Source: an uncultured Eubacteriales bacterium
Lineage (GTDB): Bacteria; Bacillota; Clostridia; Lachnospirales; Lachnospiraceae
NCBI GenBank assembly: GCA_900319795.1
Contig: ONPU01000005.1
Span: 41,438 to 105,437 of the forward strand
DNA length: 64,000 nucleotides
Direction of reading: 5' to 3'
The notes under the pieces were generated by a model. That model did not search any database. It saw nothing but the letters and a program-made list of their open reading frames with translations, and was not told the origin of the DNA. A program made the position numbers and the translations under genes. Position 1 is the stretch's first letter, and every line of letters begins with the position of its first letter. Shown piece by piece: positions 56,358 through 64,000 of the stretch.

Positions 56358-57695
56358 ATGGCAAAAAACGCTAACAGCCGCTACAAATGCAGTTTCTGCG
56401 GAAGAAGCGCGGATCAGGTACGGAAGCTGTTTTCGGGAGATAACGGCACCTATATCTGTGACCAGTGCGTTTCCATCTGCTCGAATATTCTCGAAGAAGA
56501 GGAACTCGAGCGCAGGATGATTTCCGATGACAACGAGTTTGACATTCATCTTGAAACTCCGGCCAAAATCCGTGCCTTTCTCGATGAATACGTGATCGGT
56601 CAGGAAGAAGCCAAGAAAGTTCTTGCCGTGTCCGTATACAATCACTACAAAAAACTGCTGCATTCGGAAGACGACGGAGTCGAACTCTCAAAGTCCAACA
56701 TTATGATGCTCGGTCCTTCCGGTTCGGGAAAAACTCTGCTTGCCCAGACTCTGGCCCGTATGCTGAACGTTCCGTTCGCGATCGCGGACGCGACAACGGT
56801 TACGGAAGCCGGTTACGTGGGTGAGGATGTGGAAAATATTCTGCTCAAGCTCATCCAGGCGGCAGACTTTGATATTGCCCGCGCGGAACACGGTATCATC
56901 TATATCGATGAGATCGATAAGATCGGCAGAAAATCCGAAAATGCCTCCATCACAAGAGATGTCTCCGGCGAAGGCGTTCAGCAGGCGCTGCTGAAGATCG
57001 TGGAAGGTACGATTGCCTCCGTTCCTCCTCAGGGCGGACGCAAACATCCGCAGCAGGAGATGATCCAGATCGATACATCCCAGATCCTGTTCATCTGCGG
57101 CGGAGCATTTGTCGGAATGGATAAGATCATTGAGAGACGTCTGGATACAAGGTCGATCGGATTCGGAGCGGAAATCAAAAAAACGGAAGAAGAGCGAAAC
57201 GCGTCTGAAATTCTGAAGGCGGTCATGCCGCAGGATTTCATCAAATTCGGTCTGATACCGGAGCTGATCGGCAGAATTCCGGTAGTGGTTTCCCTGGATG
57301 AACTCGATGAGGAAGCGCTCGTCCGGATTCTGAAGGAACCCAGAAATTCACTGGTCAAGCAGTATACCAAACTCTTTAAAATGGACGGCGTCACCCTGAC
57401 TGTCACGGATGAAGCGTTACACGCGATGGCTCGTGAGGCGATGGAGCGAAAGACGGGAGCCCGCGGCCTCCGGGCCATTATGGAAAAGACGGTCATGGAC
57501 GTCATGTACGAGATTCCGTCTGATCCGTCCGTTACGGAATGCGTCATTCGCGCGGAGCATGTGGGCGGAGCGGAGAAGCCGGAACTGATCAGGGACAAGG
57601 GCGGCAGGAAGACCGAACCCCGGAAAGCCCCTGTAAAGAGAGAGAAAAATGAAGGGACAGAGGCCGTACGAAGAGCGGGAAGGCGGAAAGCCTGA
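56358..57695 (+). CDS. clpX: ATP-dependent Clp protease ATP-binding subunit ClpX
   Basis: AAA+ unfoldase that feeds ClpP. 445 residues. N-terminal zinc finger (KCSFCGRS and YICDQC), Walker [13 protein letters not shown], Walker [14 protein letters not shown], pore loop GYVGED and a Lys/Arg/Glu-rich tail. The lon gene that commonly sits between clpX and engB in Clostridia is absent. Confidence 0.97.
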   Translation: MAKNANSRYKCSFCGRSADQVRKLFSGDNGTYICDQCVSICSNILEEEELERRMISDDNEFDIHLETPAKIRAFLDEYVIGQEEAKKVLAVSVYNHYKKLLHSEDDGVELSKSNIMMLGPSGSGKTLLAQTLARMLNVPFAIADATTVTEAGYVGEDVENILLKLIQAADFDIARAEHGIIYIDEIDKIGRKSENASITRDVSGEGVQQALLKIVEGTIASVPPQGGRKHPQQEMIQIDTSQILFICGGAFVGMDKIIERRLDTRSIGFGAEIKKTEEERNASEILKAVMPQDFIKFGLIPELIGRIPVVVSLDELDEEALVRILKEPRNSLVKQYTKLFKMDGVTLTVTDEALHAMAREAMERKTGARGLRAIMEKTVMDVMYEIPSDPSVTECVIRAEHVGGAEKPELIRDKGGRKTEPRKAPVKREKNEGTEAVRRAGRRKA

Positions 57696-57696
57696 G

Positions 57697-58317
57697 ATGA
57701 GTGAGAACAAGATTCGAAGCGTCGAGCTTGAAAAGGTGTGCGGCATTACCAGTGCTCTTCCTGTGAATCCGGTTTTCGAGGTGGCATTTGCCGGAAAATC
57801 GAATGTGGGAAAGAGTTCACTGATCAATGCCCTCATTCAGCGCAAATCGCTCGCAAGAACATCCTCTTCTCCGGGGAAAACCCAGACGATCAACTATTAC
57901 AGAGTCAATAAGGATGAGGCACGCGAAGAATTCGCTCCTGATTCCTATCTGGTGGATCTCCCGGGATACGGGTATGCTTCGGCGTCTGAAGAAGTGAAGG
58001 CGCAGTGGGGCAGGATGATTGAGCGGTATCTTGAAAAAAGCGCCATGCTGAAAGCGGTATTTCTTCTTGTGGACATGCGGCACAAACCTTCTTCAAATGA
58101 CCGTCTGATGTACGAATGGATTCTGAAGAAGGGGATGACTCCCGTGATCATCGCCACAAAGAAAGACAAGATCAAAGTCTCGGGAAGAGACCGGGCACTT
58201 AAGGATATACGGGAGGGGCTCGGCCTCAAGGGAAATGCCGAGATCATCGCATTTTCCTCGGTAACAAAGGAAGGCCGCGAAGAAATCTGGGAGAAAATCA
58301 GAGAATGCCGATTATAA
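57697..58317 (+). CDS. engB: Ribosome-biogenesis GTPase EngB/YsxC
   Basis: Acts in late assembly of the 50S subunit. 206 residues. G1 GKSNVGKSSLIN, G2/G3 around SSPGKTQTINYY and VDLPGYGYA, G4 TKKDK. ATG at 57697 lies one base after the clpX stop; a longer frame inside clpX is unlikely. Overlaps ecfA1 by 13 bp. Confidence 0.95.
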   Translation: MSENKIRSVELEKVCGITSALPVNPVFEVAFAGKSNVGKSSLINALIQRKSLARTSSSPGKTQTINYYRVNKDEAREEFAPDSYLVDLPGYGYASASEEVKAQWGRMIERYLEKSAMLKAVFLLVDMRHKPSSNDRLMYEWILKKGMTPVIIATKKDKIKVSGRDRALKDIREGLGLKGNAEIIAFSSVTKEGREEIWEKIRECRL

Positions 58318-59195
58318 AAGCCAGATCGCTGGGATACGACTATCTGCGTATAGCCGGTGATACGGAAACAAATGAAACCGTGAATGCTGTTCATGACGTC
58401 GACATCGATATCATGAAAGGGGATTTTGTCGCGATTCTCGGCCACAACGGGAGCGGCAAATCCACGCTTGCGCGGCATATGAATGCCCTGCTTCTTCCGA
58501 CAAGAGGCACGATCTGGGTAGACGGGATCAATACCGGTGAAGAGAAGGAAATCTGGAAGGTCAGGCAGAAAGCCGGAATGGTGTTCCAGAATCCGGACAA
58601 CCAGATTATCGGGTCCATCGTGGAAGAAGATGTCGGATTCGGACCGGAGAATCTCGGGCTTCCGACTGAGAAGATCTGGAAGCGCGTCGAGCATGCTCTT
58701 GAAAAAACGGGAATGGCGGCGTTCCGGGAACGCTCACCGATGCGCCTTTCCGGAGGACAGAAGCAGCGTGTCGCCATAGCGGGTGTCGTGGCGATGAGAC
58801 CGGAGTGCATCATTCTGGACGAGCCGACGGCCATGCTGGATCCCCAGGGCCGCATGGAAGTTCTTTCAGCAGTGCGTGATCTTCAGAAGCAGGAAGGAAT
58901 TACAGTCATTCTGATTACGCACTATATGGAGGAAGCGGCACTGGCGGATAAAATCTACGTGATGGATCAGGGTGAAATCGTCATGAGCGGAACGCCGCGG
59001 GAGGTGTTCTCCCGGGCCGAAGAACTGAGAAAACTGCGTCTTACCGTGCCGCAGGTGACGGAACTATCCGAAAGACTTAAGAAGGCCGGCGTCGATCTGC
59101 CGGACGGAATCCTTGAGATCAGCGAACTTGTAGAAGCTCTTCTTGCTTTTGCTTCCAAAAATAACAAAGGTAATCAGATACCGGAGGAAGTATGA
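58305..59195 (+). CDS. ecfA1: ECF transporter ATPase EcfA1
   Basis: One of two ATPases of the energy-coupling module that powers several vitamin-binding S components. 296 residues. Walker A GHNGSGKSTLARH, Q-loop FQNPDNQI, signature LSGGQKQR, Walker B IILDEPTAMLDPQGR. It forms a heterodimer with EcfA2, next gene (4-bp overlap). No S component is present, so this is a shared module. Confidence 0.95.
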   Translation: MPIIKARSLGYDYLRIAGDTETNETVNAVHDVDIDIMKGDFVAILGHNGSGKSTLARHMNALLLPTRGTIWVDGINTGEEKEIWKVRQKAGMVFQNPDNQIIGSIVEEDVGFGPENLGLPTEKIWKRVEHALEKTGMAAFRERSPMRLSGGQKQRVAIAGVVAMRPECIILDEPTAMLDPQGRMEVLSAVRDLQKQEGITVILITHYMEEAALADKIYVMDQGEIVMSGTPREVFSRAEELRKLRLTVPQVTELSERLKKAGVDLPDGILEISELVEALLAFASKNNKGNQIPEEV

Positions 59196-60061
59196 ATACG
59201 GATCAGGTGCTTCTGGAACTGAAAAATGTGAATTACAAATACGGAAGCGGGACGGCTTTTGAGGTGCATGCCTTAAAGGATGTCAATCTCAGAATCGGAA
59301 AAGGAGAATTCATAGGGATCATCGGACATACCGGGAGCGGGAAGTCCACTTTGATCCAGCATATGAATGCGCTGGTAAAGCCTACGTCCGGCCAGGTTCT
59401 GTATAAGGGAGAAGACGTCTGGGAAGAGAAGTATGACCGGAGGCTTTTAAGGACGCACGTAGGCCTGGTGTTCCAATATCCGGAGAACCAGTTATTTGAA
59501 ACCGATGTTCTGAAAGACGTGATGTTCGGACCGCTCAACAAAGGTCTTACGCCGGAGGAAGCGAAGGAAAGAGCCCTTACCGCTCTTTCGGAGGCGGGCG
59601 TTCCCGAAAAGTATTATGAGTCTTCTCCGTTCGAGCTCTCCGGAGGGCAGAAACGACGGGTGGCGATAGCGGGTGTTCTGGCTATGGATCCGGACGTGCT
59701 GATTCTCGACGAGCCTACGGCGGGACTTGATCCTGCCGGGAGGGATGAGATCCTCTATGAAATCGGAAAACTCCAGAGAGAACGCGGAATCACCGTCATT
59801 CTGGTATCCCACAGCATGGAGGACGTCGCGGAACATGCCGGACGCCTTCTCCTTGTGCATGACGGACAGATTGTAAAGGACGGTATGCCGAGGGATGTTT
59901 TCGGGGATTTCAAGGAGCTTGAGTCAATGGGACTTGCTGCTCCGCAGGTAACGTACATTATGCATGAGCTGAAGGAGAAGGGCATGGCTGTCGATACAAA
60001 CGCCGTGACCGTAACGGAAGCCGCGGAAAGCATTCTGAAGGCGCTCGGTATGAAAGGATGA
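59192..60061 (+). CDS. ecfA2: ECF transporter ATPase EcfA2
   Basis: 289 residues. Walker A GHTGSGKSTLIQH, FQYPENQLF, signature LSGGQKRR and Walker B LILDEPTAGLDPAGR. Second ATPase of the ECF module, partner of EcfA1. Confidence 0.95.
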   Translation: MNTDQVLLELKNVNYKYGSGTAFEVHALKDVNLRIGKGEFIGIIGHTGSGKSTLIQHMNALVKPTSGQVLYKGEDVWEEKYDRRLLRTHVGLVFQYPENQLFETDVLKDVMFGPLNKGLTPEEAKERALTALSEAGVPEKYYESSPFELSGGQKRRVAIAGVLAMDPDVLILDEPTAGLDPAGRDEILYEIGKLQRERGITVILVSHSMEDVAEHAGRLLLVHDGQIVKDGMPRDVFGDFKELESMGLAAPQVTYIMHELKEKGMAVDTNAVTVTEAAESILKALGMKG

Positions 60062-60072
60062 AGTGACTTCGT

Positions 60073-60873
60073 ATGAGAGATATGGCACTCGGACAGTATT
60101 ATCCGTCAGATTCCATACTGCATGTTCTGGATCCGAGAGTGAAGTTTATCGGCACTCTGGTCTATATCTGCGCTCTTTTCGTAGTCGACGGACCTTTCGG
60201 CTACGCGTTTTGCGCTGCCTTTCTGTTCATGATGATTGTTCTTTCCCGTGTTCCTTTTCGTCTGATACTGAAAAGCCTTCAGCCGATCATTTTCATCATG
60301 ATCATCACAATGCTCTTCAATGTCTTTCTGACTCCAGGGGAAGTTCTGTGGAAATGGAGCATTTTCAAGATCACAAGGGAAGGAATCGTCCTGGCGGTAC
60401 GTATGGGAATCCGGCTGATGCTCCTGGTCAGCGGCTCGTCCATCATGACCCTGACCACTACACCGAACGCGCTTACGGACGGTATGGAAAACCTCTTCGG
60501 TTTTCTGACTTATATAAAAGTTCCCGTTCATGAAATCGCGATGATGATGAGCATCGCCCTTCGTTTCATACCGATCCTCATGGAAGAGACCGATAAGATC
60601 CGCATGGCGCAGATTGCCAGAGGCGCGGATTTCGAGGGCGGAAATTTCCTGAAAAGAATGAGAAATATGATCCCTCTGCTCGTTCCTCTGTTTGTTTCCG
60701 CGTTCCGCAGGGCAAATGACCTCGCCCTGGCCATGGAAGCAAGATGCTATCACGGAGGAGAGGGAAGGACGCAGATGAAACCTCTGCACTATCAGAAACA
60801 CGATTTTATCGCCTATCTGGTGATTCTCGGATTTCTTGCCGTCTGTATTCTTCTCGGAGTAAAGAGACTATGA
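60073..60873 (+). CDS. ecfT: ECF transporter transmembrane component EcfT
   Basis: 266 residues, five or more membrane segments. Cytoplasmic coupling-helix motifs AQIARGADFEGG and ALAMEARCYHGGEGR (the conserved Ala-Arg-Gly signatures) link to the ATPases. Start ATG 60073 follows the ecfA2 stop by 11 bp. Confidence 0.94.
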   Translation: MRDMALGQYYPSDSILHVLDPRVKFIGTLVYICALFVVDGPFGYAFCAAFLFMMIVLSRVPFRLILKSLQPIIFIMIITMLFNVFLTPGEVLWKWSIFKITREGIVLAVRMGIRLMLLVSGSSIMTLTTTPNALTDGMENLFGFLTYIKVPVHEIAMMMSIALRFIPILMEETDKIRMAQIARGADFEGGNFLKRMRNMIPLLVPLFVSAFRRANDLALAMEARCYHGGEGRTQMKPLHYQKHDFIAYLVILGFLAVCILLGVKRL

Positions 60874-61637
60874 GATTTCTTATACGCATCGCCTATGACG
60901 GAACTGCCTACAATGGGTTTCAGTGCCAGAAGAACGGAGTGGCGGTACAGGATCTGATTAACAGGGCCCTCACGGATCTTTTCGGGCAGCCGATCAAAAC
61001 CATCGGCGCGAGCCGTACCGACACGGGGGTTCACGCGAGGGACAATGCAGCGGTTTTCGATGCGGAGACGAGGATCGATCCGTCTAAAATCGCATTTGCC
61101 TTAAATGCCAGACTCCCCGAAGATATCCGGATCATGTCTTCCGAACGGGTGCCGGACGATTTTCATCCGCGGTATCAGGAGACGATCAAAACGTACAGCT
61201 ACCACATTTTCAACAGCATCCACCCGGATCCGCTTCTCAGAAATACGGAATTTCACTATTACTATCCTCTGGATGCTGATAAAATGAGGGAAGCGGCTTC
61301 GTACCTTTTAGGGGAGCATGATTTCGCTTCCTTTTGCGGAGCCGGGAATTCCACGAAAACAACCGTAAGAACAATTTACAACGCGGATGTTTATCAGGAT
61401 GGAAAAAGGATCACACTGGTGATCCGCGGAAACGGGTTTCTCTATCATATGGTGAGGATCATTGCCGGCACTCTGATCGAAATCGGAAACGGGAAATATC
61501 CTCCTTCGAAAATGCGGGAGATTCTGGACGCGCGATCGCGGGATGCTGCCGGTCCTACTGCGGTATCCAGAGGCCTTATTCTCGAGGAGATTCGCTATCC
61601 CGAATATGAAACAATGCAAAAAGGAGAAGACGAATGA
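60870..61637 (+). CDS. truA: tRNA pseudouridine(38-40) synthase
   Basis: 255 residues. IAYDGTAYNGFQCQ, catalytic Asp in ASRTDTGVHARDN, and RGNGFLYHMVRIIAGTLIEIG. ATG at 60870 overlaps the ecfT stop (ATGA). The frame is open further upstream but only within ecfT. Confidence 0.96.
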   Translation: MRFLIRIAYDGTAYNGFQCQKNGVAVQDLINRALTDLFGQPIKTIGASRTDTGVHARDNAAVFDAETRIDPSKIAFALNARLPEDIRIMSSERVPDDFHPRYQETIKTYSYHIFNSIHPDPLLRNTEFHYYYPLDADKMREAASYLLGEHDFASFCGAGNSTKTTVRTIYNADVYQDGKRITLVIRGNGFLYHMVRIIAGTLIEIGNGKYPPSKMREILDARSRDAAGPTAVSRGLILEEIRYPEYETMQKGEDE

Positions 61638-62500
61638 GAAAAAAGATGGCTGTGGCTTTTATCACCTGCGTTTTCCTGAGTGTCCTCGTTGCCTCTTTTC
61701 CGGTAATGGCAGCGAATAAAGGCAGAACGACATATGCCGGCATTGACTACAGCGCTGTTTACAGCTATTCCTATTATCTGAAAAAACATCCGAAGCTGAA
61801 GAAAAAATACGGGAACAATGATAAGGCCGTGCTGAAATACTATATCAAACACGGATATCCCAAACAGGAGAAGGCAAGAAAAAAGGTGGCAAAAAACGCA
61901 TTTGACTCCATTGCGCAGCAAAGATTCGCAAAAGCGCTCAAGAAGACGAAGACAGCTGAAAAGACGGACCAGATCATTCTGGTAGTCGACCATCAGTTAT
62001 CGCTTTGGAATAAAAAGGCGGACGGAACATGGAAGAGGGCTCTGAAGACCTATTGCGGATACGGAAGAAACGGCTTTTCTTCCGACAGACATGAGGGGGA
62101 CGGCACGACTCCCGTCGGGTCATTTCCGATCCTGTTTTCATTTGGCAGCGCCGATGATCCGGGCGCCAAAATGGAATGGAGAGATATTACACCTTATTCC
62201 TATTGGTCAGGAGAGAAAAGAACTTATAACACATGGGTTGAGAGCCGGTCTTACATGGCAGGAGAGCATCTGATGGACTACTATCAGTATGCTTACGCGA
62301 TGGCTCTCGGATTTAACTCCGATCCGGTGGTCTATAAAAAGGGCTCGGCCATTTTCCTGCACTGCAAAAGCTATGACCGCTGGCATACGGCGGGATGCGT
62401 CAGTGTGAAAAAGTCGGTCATGAAGAAGCTGGTCAGGAAGTGTCATGAAGGCGCTTATATCCTGATTGTTCCCAAAGAAAATAAAATTGCAAAATACTGA
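61634..62500 (+). CDS. Exported L,D-transpeptidase-like protein with N-terminal surface repeat
   Basis: 288 residues. Signal peptide (cleavage after VMAAN). Residues about 40-80 (YSYYLKKHPKLKKKYG...VLKYYIKHGY) recall short Tyr-rich repeats of clostridial cell-surface proteins. The C-terminal half is YkuD-like: GTTPVGSF and the catalytic Cys255 in HTAGCVSVKK. It is the second L,D-transpeptidase in the window and overlaps truA by 4 bp. Its stop codon lies inside the inverted repeat of the rplM promoter. Confidence 0.88.
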   Translation: MRKKMAVAFITCVFLSVLVASFPVMAANKGRTTYAGIDYSAVYSYSYYLKKHPKLKKKYGNNDKAVLKYYIKHGYPKQEKARKKVAKNAFDSIAQQRFAKALKKTKTAEKTDQIILVVDHQLSLWNKKADGTWKRALKTYCGYGRNGFSSDRHEGDGTTPVGSFPILFSFGSADDPGAKMEWRDITPYSYWSGEKRTYNTWVESRSYMAGEHLMDYYQYAYAMALGFNSDPVVYKKGSAIFLHCKSYDRWHTAGCVSVKKSVMKKLVRKCHEGAYILIVPKENKIAKY

Positions 62501-62540
62501 GATTTTAGTGTTGACACAGGCTTCAAAATCTCAGTATAAT
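62497..62540 (+). promoter_or_regulatory. Consensus rplM promoter embedded in a 10-bp inverted repeat
   Basis: Perfect TTGACA (62511-62516), an 18-bp spacer and perfect TATAAT (62535-62540). CTGAGATTTT (62497-62506) and AAAATCTCAG (62525-62534) flank the -35, the right arm ending at the base before the -10. The left arm contains the stop of the preceding gene. Confidence 0.85.
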
Positions 62541-62547
62541 AAGCGGG

Positions 62548-62723
62548 TGCGGCAATCCCGGCCGTACAGGTTTTGGTTGTCATGAAGATGACCGGCCATT
62601 TGTGATGTATGGAATCGACCATGCCCCGGTGCGATCTGTACATTGGCATCGACGCTTCTAGTGGAAAAGCGGTACATGCCGGATGACACCTATGATACTT
62701 GATTTTTTCAGGAGGAAAGATCC
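62548..62723 (+). ncRNA. Structured rplM leader, probable L13 autoregulatory region
   Basis: About 180 nt of untranslated leader. GGCCG (62560-62564) can pair with CGGCC (62593-62597) and, stacked on it, GTCAT (62579-62583) with ATGAC (62588-62592), loop GAAG. Ribosomal protein L13 leaders regulate this operon in Firmicutes; assignment here is by position and foldability, not by a matched consensus. Confidence 0.5.
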
Positions 62724-63155
62724 ATGAATACATTTATGGCGAAGGCGGAAGACGTCGAGCGCAAGTGGTATGTGATCGACGCAGACGGCCTTACACTCGG
62801 ACGTCTGGCTACCGAAACGGCCAGAATCCTCAGAGGAAAGAATAAGCCGATCTTCACGCCCCATACAGATACAGGCGACTATGTGATTATTGTCAATGCG
62901 GATAAGATTCAGGTTACCGGAAAGAAGCTTGACCAGAAGATCTATTTCCGTCATTCCGAATATGTCGGCGGTGCCAAGTACACAAAGATGCGCGACATGC
63001 TGGCAAAGAAACCGGTATTCGTAGTCGAGCACGCTGTCCGCGGCATGGTTCCGAAAGGTGCTCTCGGCGACCAGATGTTCAAGAAACTTCATGTTTATGC
63101 AGGTCCGGAACATCCGCACGCAGCTCAGAAGCCTGAAGTTCTGAAGCTGAACTAA
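62724..63155 (+). CDS. rplM: Ribosomal protein uL13
   Basis: 143 residues of normal length. [20 protein letters not shown], the conserved [15 protein letters not shown] and the [12 protein letters not shown] region. SD AGGAGG. Confidence 0.97.
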   Translation: MNTFMAKAEDVERKWYVIDADGLTLGRLATETARILRGKNKPIFTPHTDTGDYVIIVNADKIQVTGKKLDQKIYFRHSEYVGGAKYTKMRDMLAKKPVFVVEHAVRGMVPKGALGDQMFKKLHVYAGPEHPHAAQKPEVLKLN

Positions 63156-63173
63156 TGATAGGAGGGTACTAAG

Positions 63174-63566
63174 TTGGCAAGCGAAAAGTTTTATGGAACC
63201 GGTAGAAGAAAAAGCTCTGTCGCAAGAGTTTACCTTTCTCACGGCACAGGCAAGATCACGATCAACAAACGCGACATCGACGATTACTTCGGCGTTGAAA
63301 CTCTGAAGATGATCGTTCGTCAGCCGTTTGGTGTCACAAATACAAACGACAAGTATGATATCAATGTTTTCGTACATGGCGGCGGCTACACAGGCCAGGC
63401 GGGCGCGATCCGTCACGGACTCAGCCGTGCTCTGTGCAAGGCAGATGCAGAATATCGTCCGGCACTGAAGGCCGCCGGCTATCTTACGAGAGATCCGAGA
63501 ATGAAGGAACGTAAGAAGTACGGTCTGAAAGGTGCGAGACGTGCGCCGCAGTTCAGCAAGCGCTGA
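63174..63566 (+). CDS. rpsI: Ribosomal protein uS9
   Basis: 130 residues. [29 protein letters not shown] and the C-terminal [18 protein letters not shown] tail that reaches the P-site. TTG start after AGGAGGGTA. Confidence 0.97.
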   Translation: MASEKFYGTGRRKSSVARVYLSHGTGKITINKRDIDDYFGVETLKMIVRQPFGVTNTNDKYDINVFVHGGGYTGQAGAIRHGLSRALCKADAEYRPALKAAGYLTRDPRMKERKKYGLKGARRAPQFSKR

Positions 63567-63590
63567 TCGAGACCAAGAGATCATCGAAAA

Positions 63591-63625
63591 AGCCCGGAAA
63601 TACGCCATTTCCGGGCTCTTTCTTT
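63591..63625 (+). terminator. Intrinsic terminator after rpsI
   Basis: AGCCCGGAAAT / ATTTCCGGGCT (63591-63601 with 63607-63617), loop ACGCC, followed by CTTTCTTT. Confidence 0.95.
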
Positions 63626-63667
63626 ACCCAAATCTTTTTGATTCCTTTTCGAGACTTTTGAAGAAAA

Positions 63668-64000
63668 TTAGCCTAAAATCGCTTTCAGATCCTCTTCCGG
63701 AGTGCTGATCGGTGCAATGTTGTAGTTTTCTACAAGGTAGCTCAGCACATTCGGAGAGATAAATGCATAAATGCCGGGAGCGAGGGACCGAGCTTGATAT
63801 TCTTTATACCAAGGTATAAGAGTGTCAGCAGGATACATACCGCTTTCTGCTCGTACCAGGAAAGGATCATGGAAAGCGGGAGCTCATTGACACCGCAGCC
63901 AAACGCATCTGCAAGTGCGACTGCAACACGGATCGCGCTGTACGCGTCGTTGCACTGACCCATATCCATGATGCGGGGCAGTCCGCCGATCGTACCAATA
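63668..64000 (-). pseudogene. hcp: Hybrid cluster protein (hydroxylamine reductase), 3' end, frameshifted
   Basis: Hcp acts in nitric-oxide/hydroxylamine defence and carries an Fe-S-O hybrid cluster. The gene runs off the right edge. The visible C-terminal part reads [32 protein letters not shown] and [14 protein letters not shown], typical of Hcp. Then GCATTTAT is duplicated in tandem (plus-strand copies 63759-63766 and 63767-63774), shifting the frame and stopping at 63742. Removing one copy restores ISPNVL, NYNIAPIS and TPEEDLKAILG with a stop at 63668. It may be a recent inactivation, a slipped repeat or an assembly error. Confidence 0.8.

Overview
The window reads as chromosomal core sequence from an anaerobic, low-to-moderate GC Firmicute of the class Clostridia, most like Lachnospiraceae. 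That placement is an inference from gene content. It rests on desulfoferrodoxin, a hybrid cluster protein, an archaeal-type aspartate-semialdehyde dehydrogenase, LL-diaminopimelate aminotransferase (DapL), QueH, a housekeeping ECF transporter cassette and a dgt-dnaG-rpoD-trmK block. I see no phage, insertion sequence, CRISPR array, rRNA or tRNA. Coding density is high, many starts overlap the previous stop, and three starts are probably TTG (GDPD, topB, rpsI).

Layout. 1-4.7 kb: the 3' end of uvrA, era, a RecO without its cysteine cluster, desulfoferrodoxin and an unrecognised secreted protein. 4.7-9.7 kb: an SGNH hydrolase, DegV, an orphan sensor kinase and an acyl-CoA-synthetase-like ligase. 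9.8-13.1 kb: hisH (predicted leaderless), hisF and an exported Ig-like/GDPD protein whose phosphodiesterase barrel is split by a TPTPEI repeat. 13.1-27.5 kb: serine dehydratase, ung, a flippase, queH, argH, asd, topB, a left-handed beta-helix transferase, a TraX-like protein, an aminopeptidase P and pckA. 27.5-33.2 kb: an AraC-type regulator with a structured leader, an XdhC-like protein with rearranged domains, a hypothetical protein, an alanine-type aminotransferase and gdhA.

33.2-41.9 kb: the macromolecular-synthesis operon (dgt, dnaG, rpoD, trmK), a uridine-kinase-like protein, a stand-alone CbiE-CbiT-like fusion and a convergent lipoprotein resembling an exported trigger factor. 42-54.3 kb: an M20 peptidase, an L,D-transpeptidase, a Nudix hydrolase, tyrS, two aminotransferases, a COG2426 membrane protein, uppS, a prenyl synthase, dapF, dapL and a DJ-1 protein. 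54.4-63.6 kb: tig-clpP-clpX-engB, then ecfA1-ecfA2-ecfT-truA, a second L,D-transpeptidase, and rplM-rpsI behind a near-perfect sigma-A promoter. The right edge carries the 3' end of an hcp gene broken by an 8-bp tandem duplication.

The genes form a housekeeping backbone. DNA repair and replication, translation, protein quality control, and supply of lysine/DAP and undecaprenyl lipid for the wall are mixed with glutamate/alanine nitrogen metabolism and oxygen/NO defence. The least explained items are the CbiE-CbiT-like orphan, the exported trigger-factor-like lipoprotein, the XdhC-like protein with its own regulator, the interrupted GDPD, the leaderless hisH promoter and the inverted repeat around the rplM promoter. 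I found no single convincing new multi-gene defence or mobile system.
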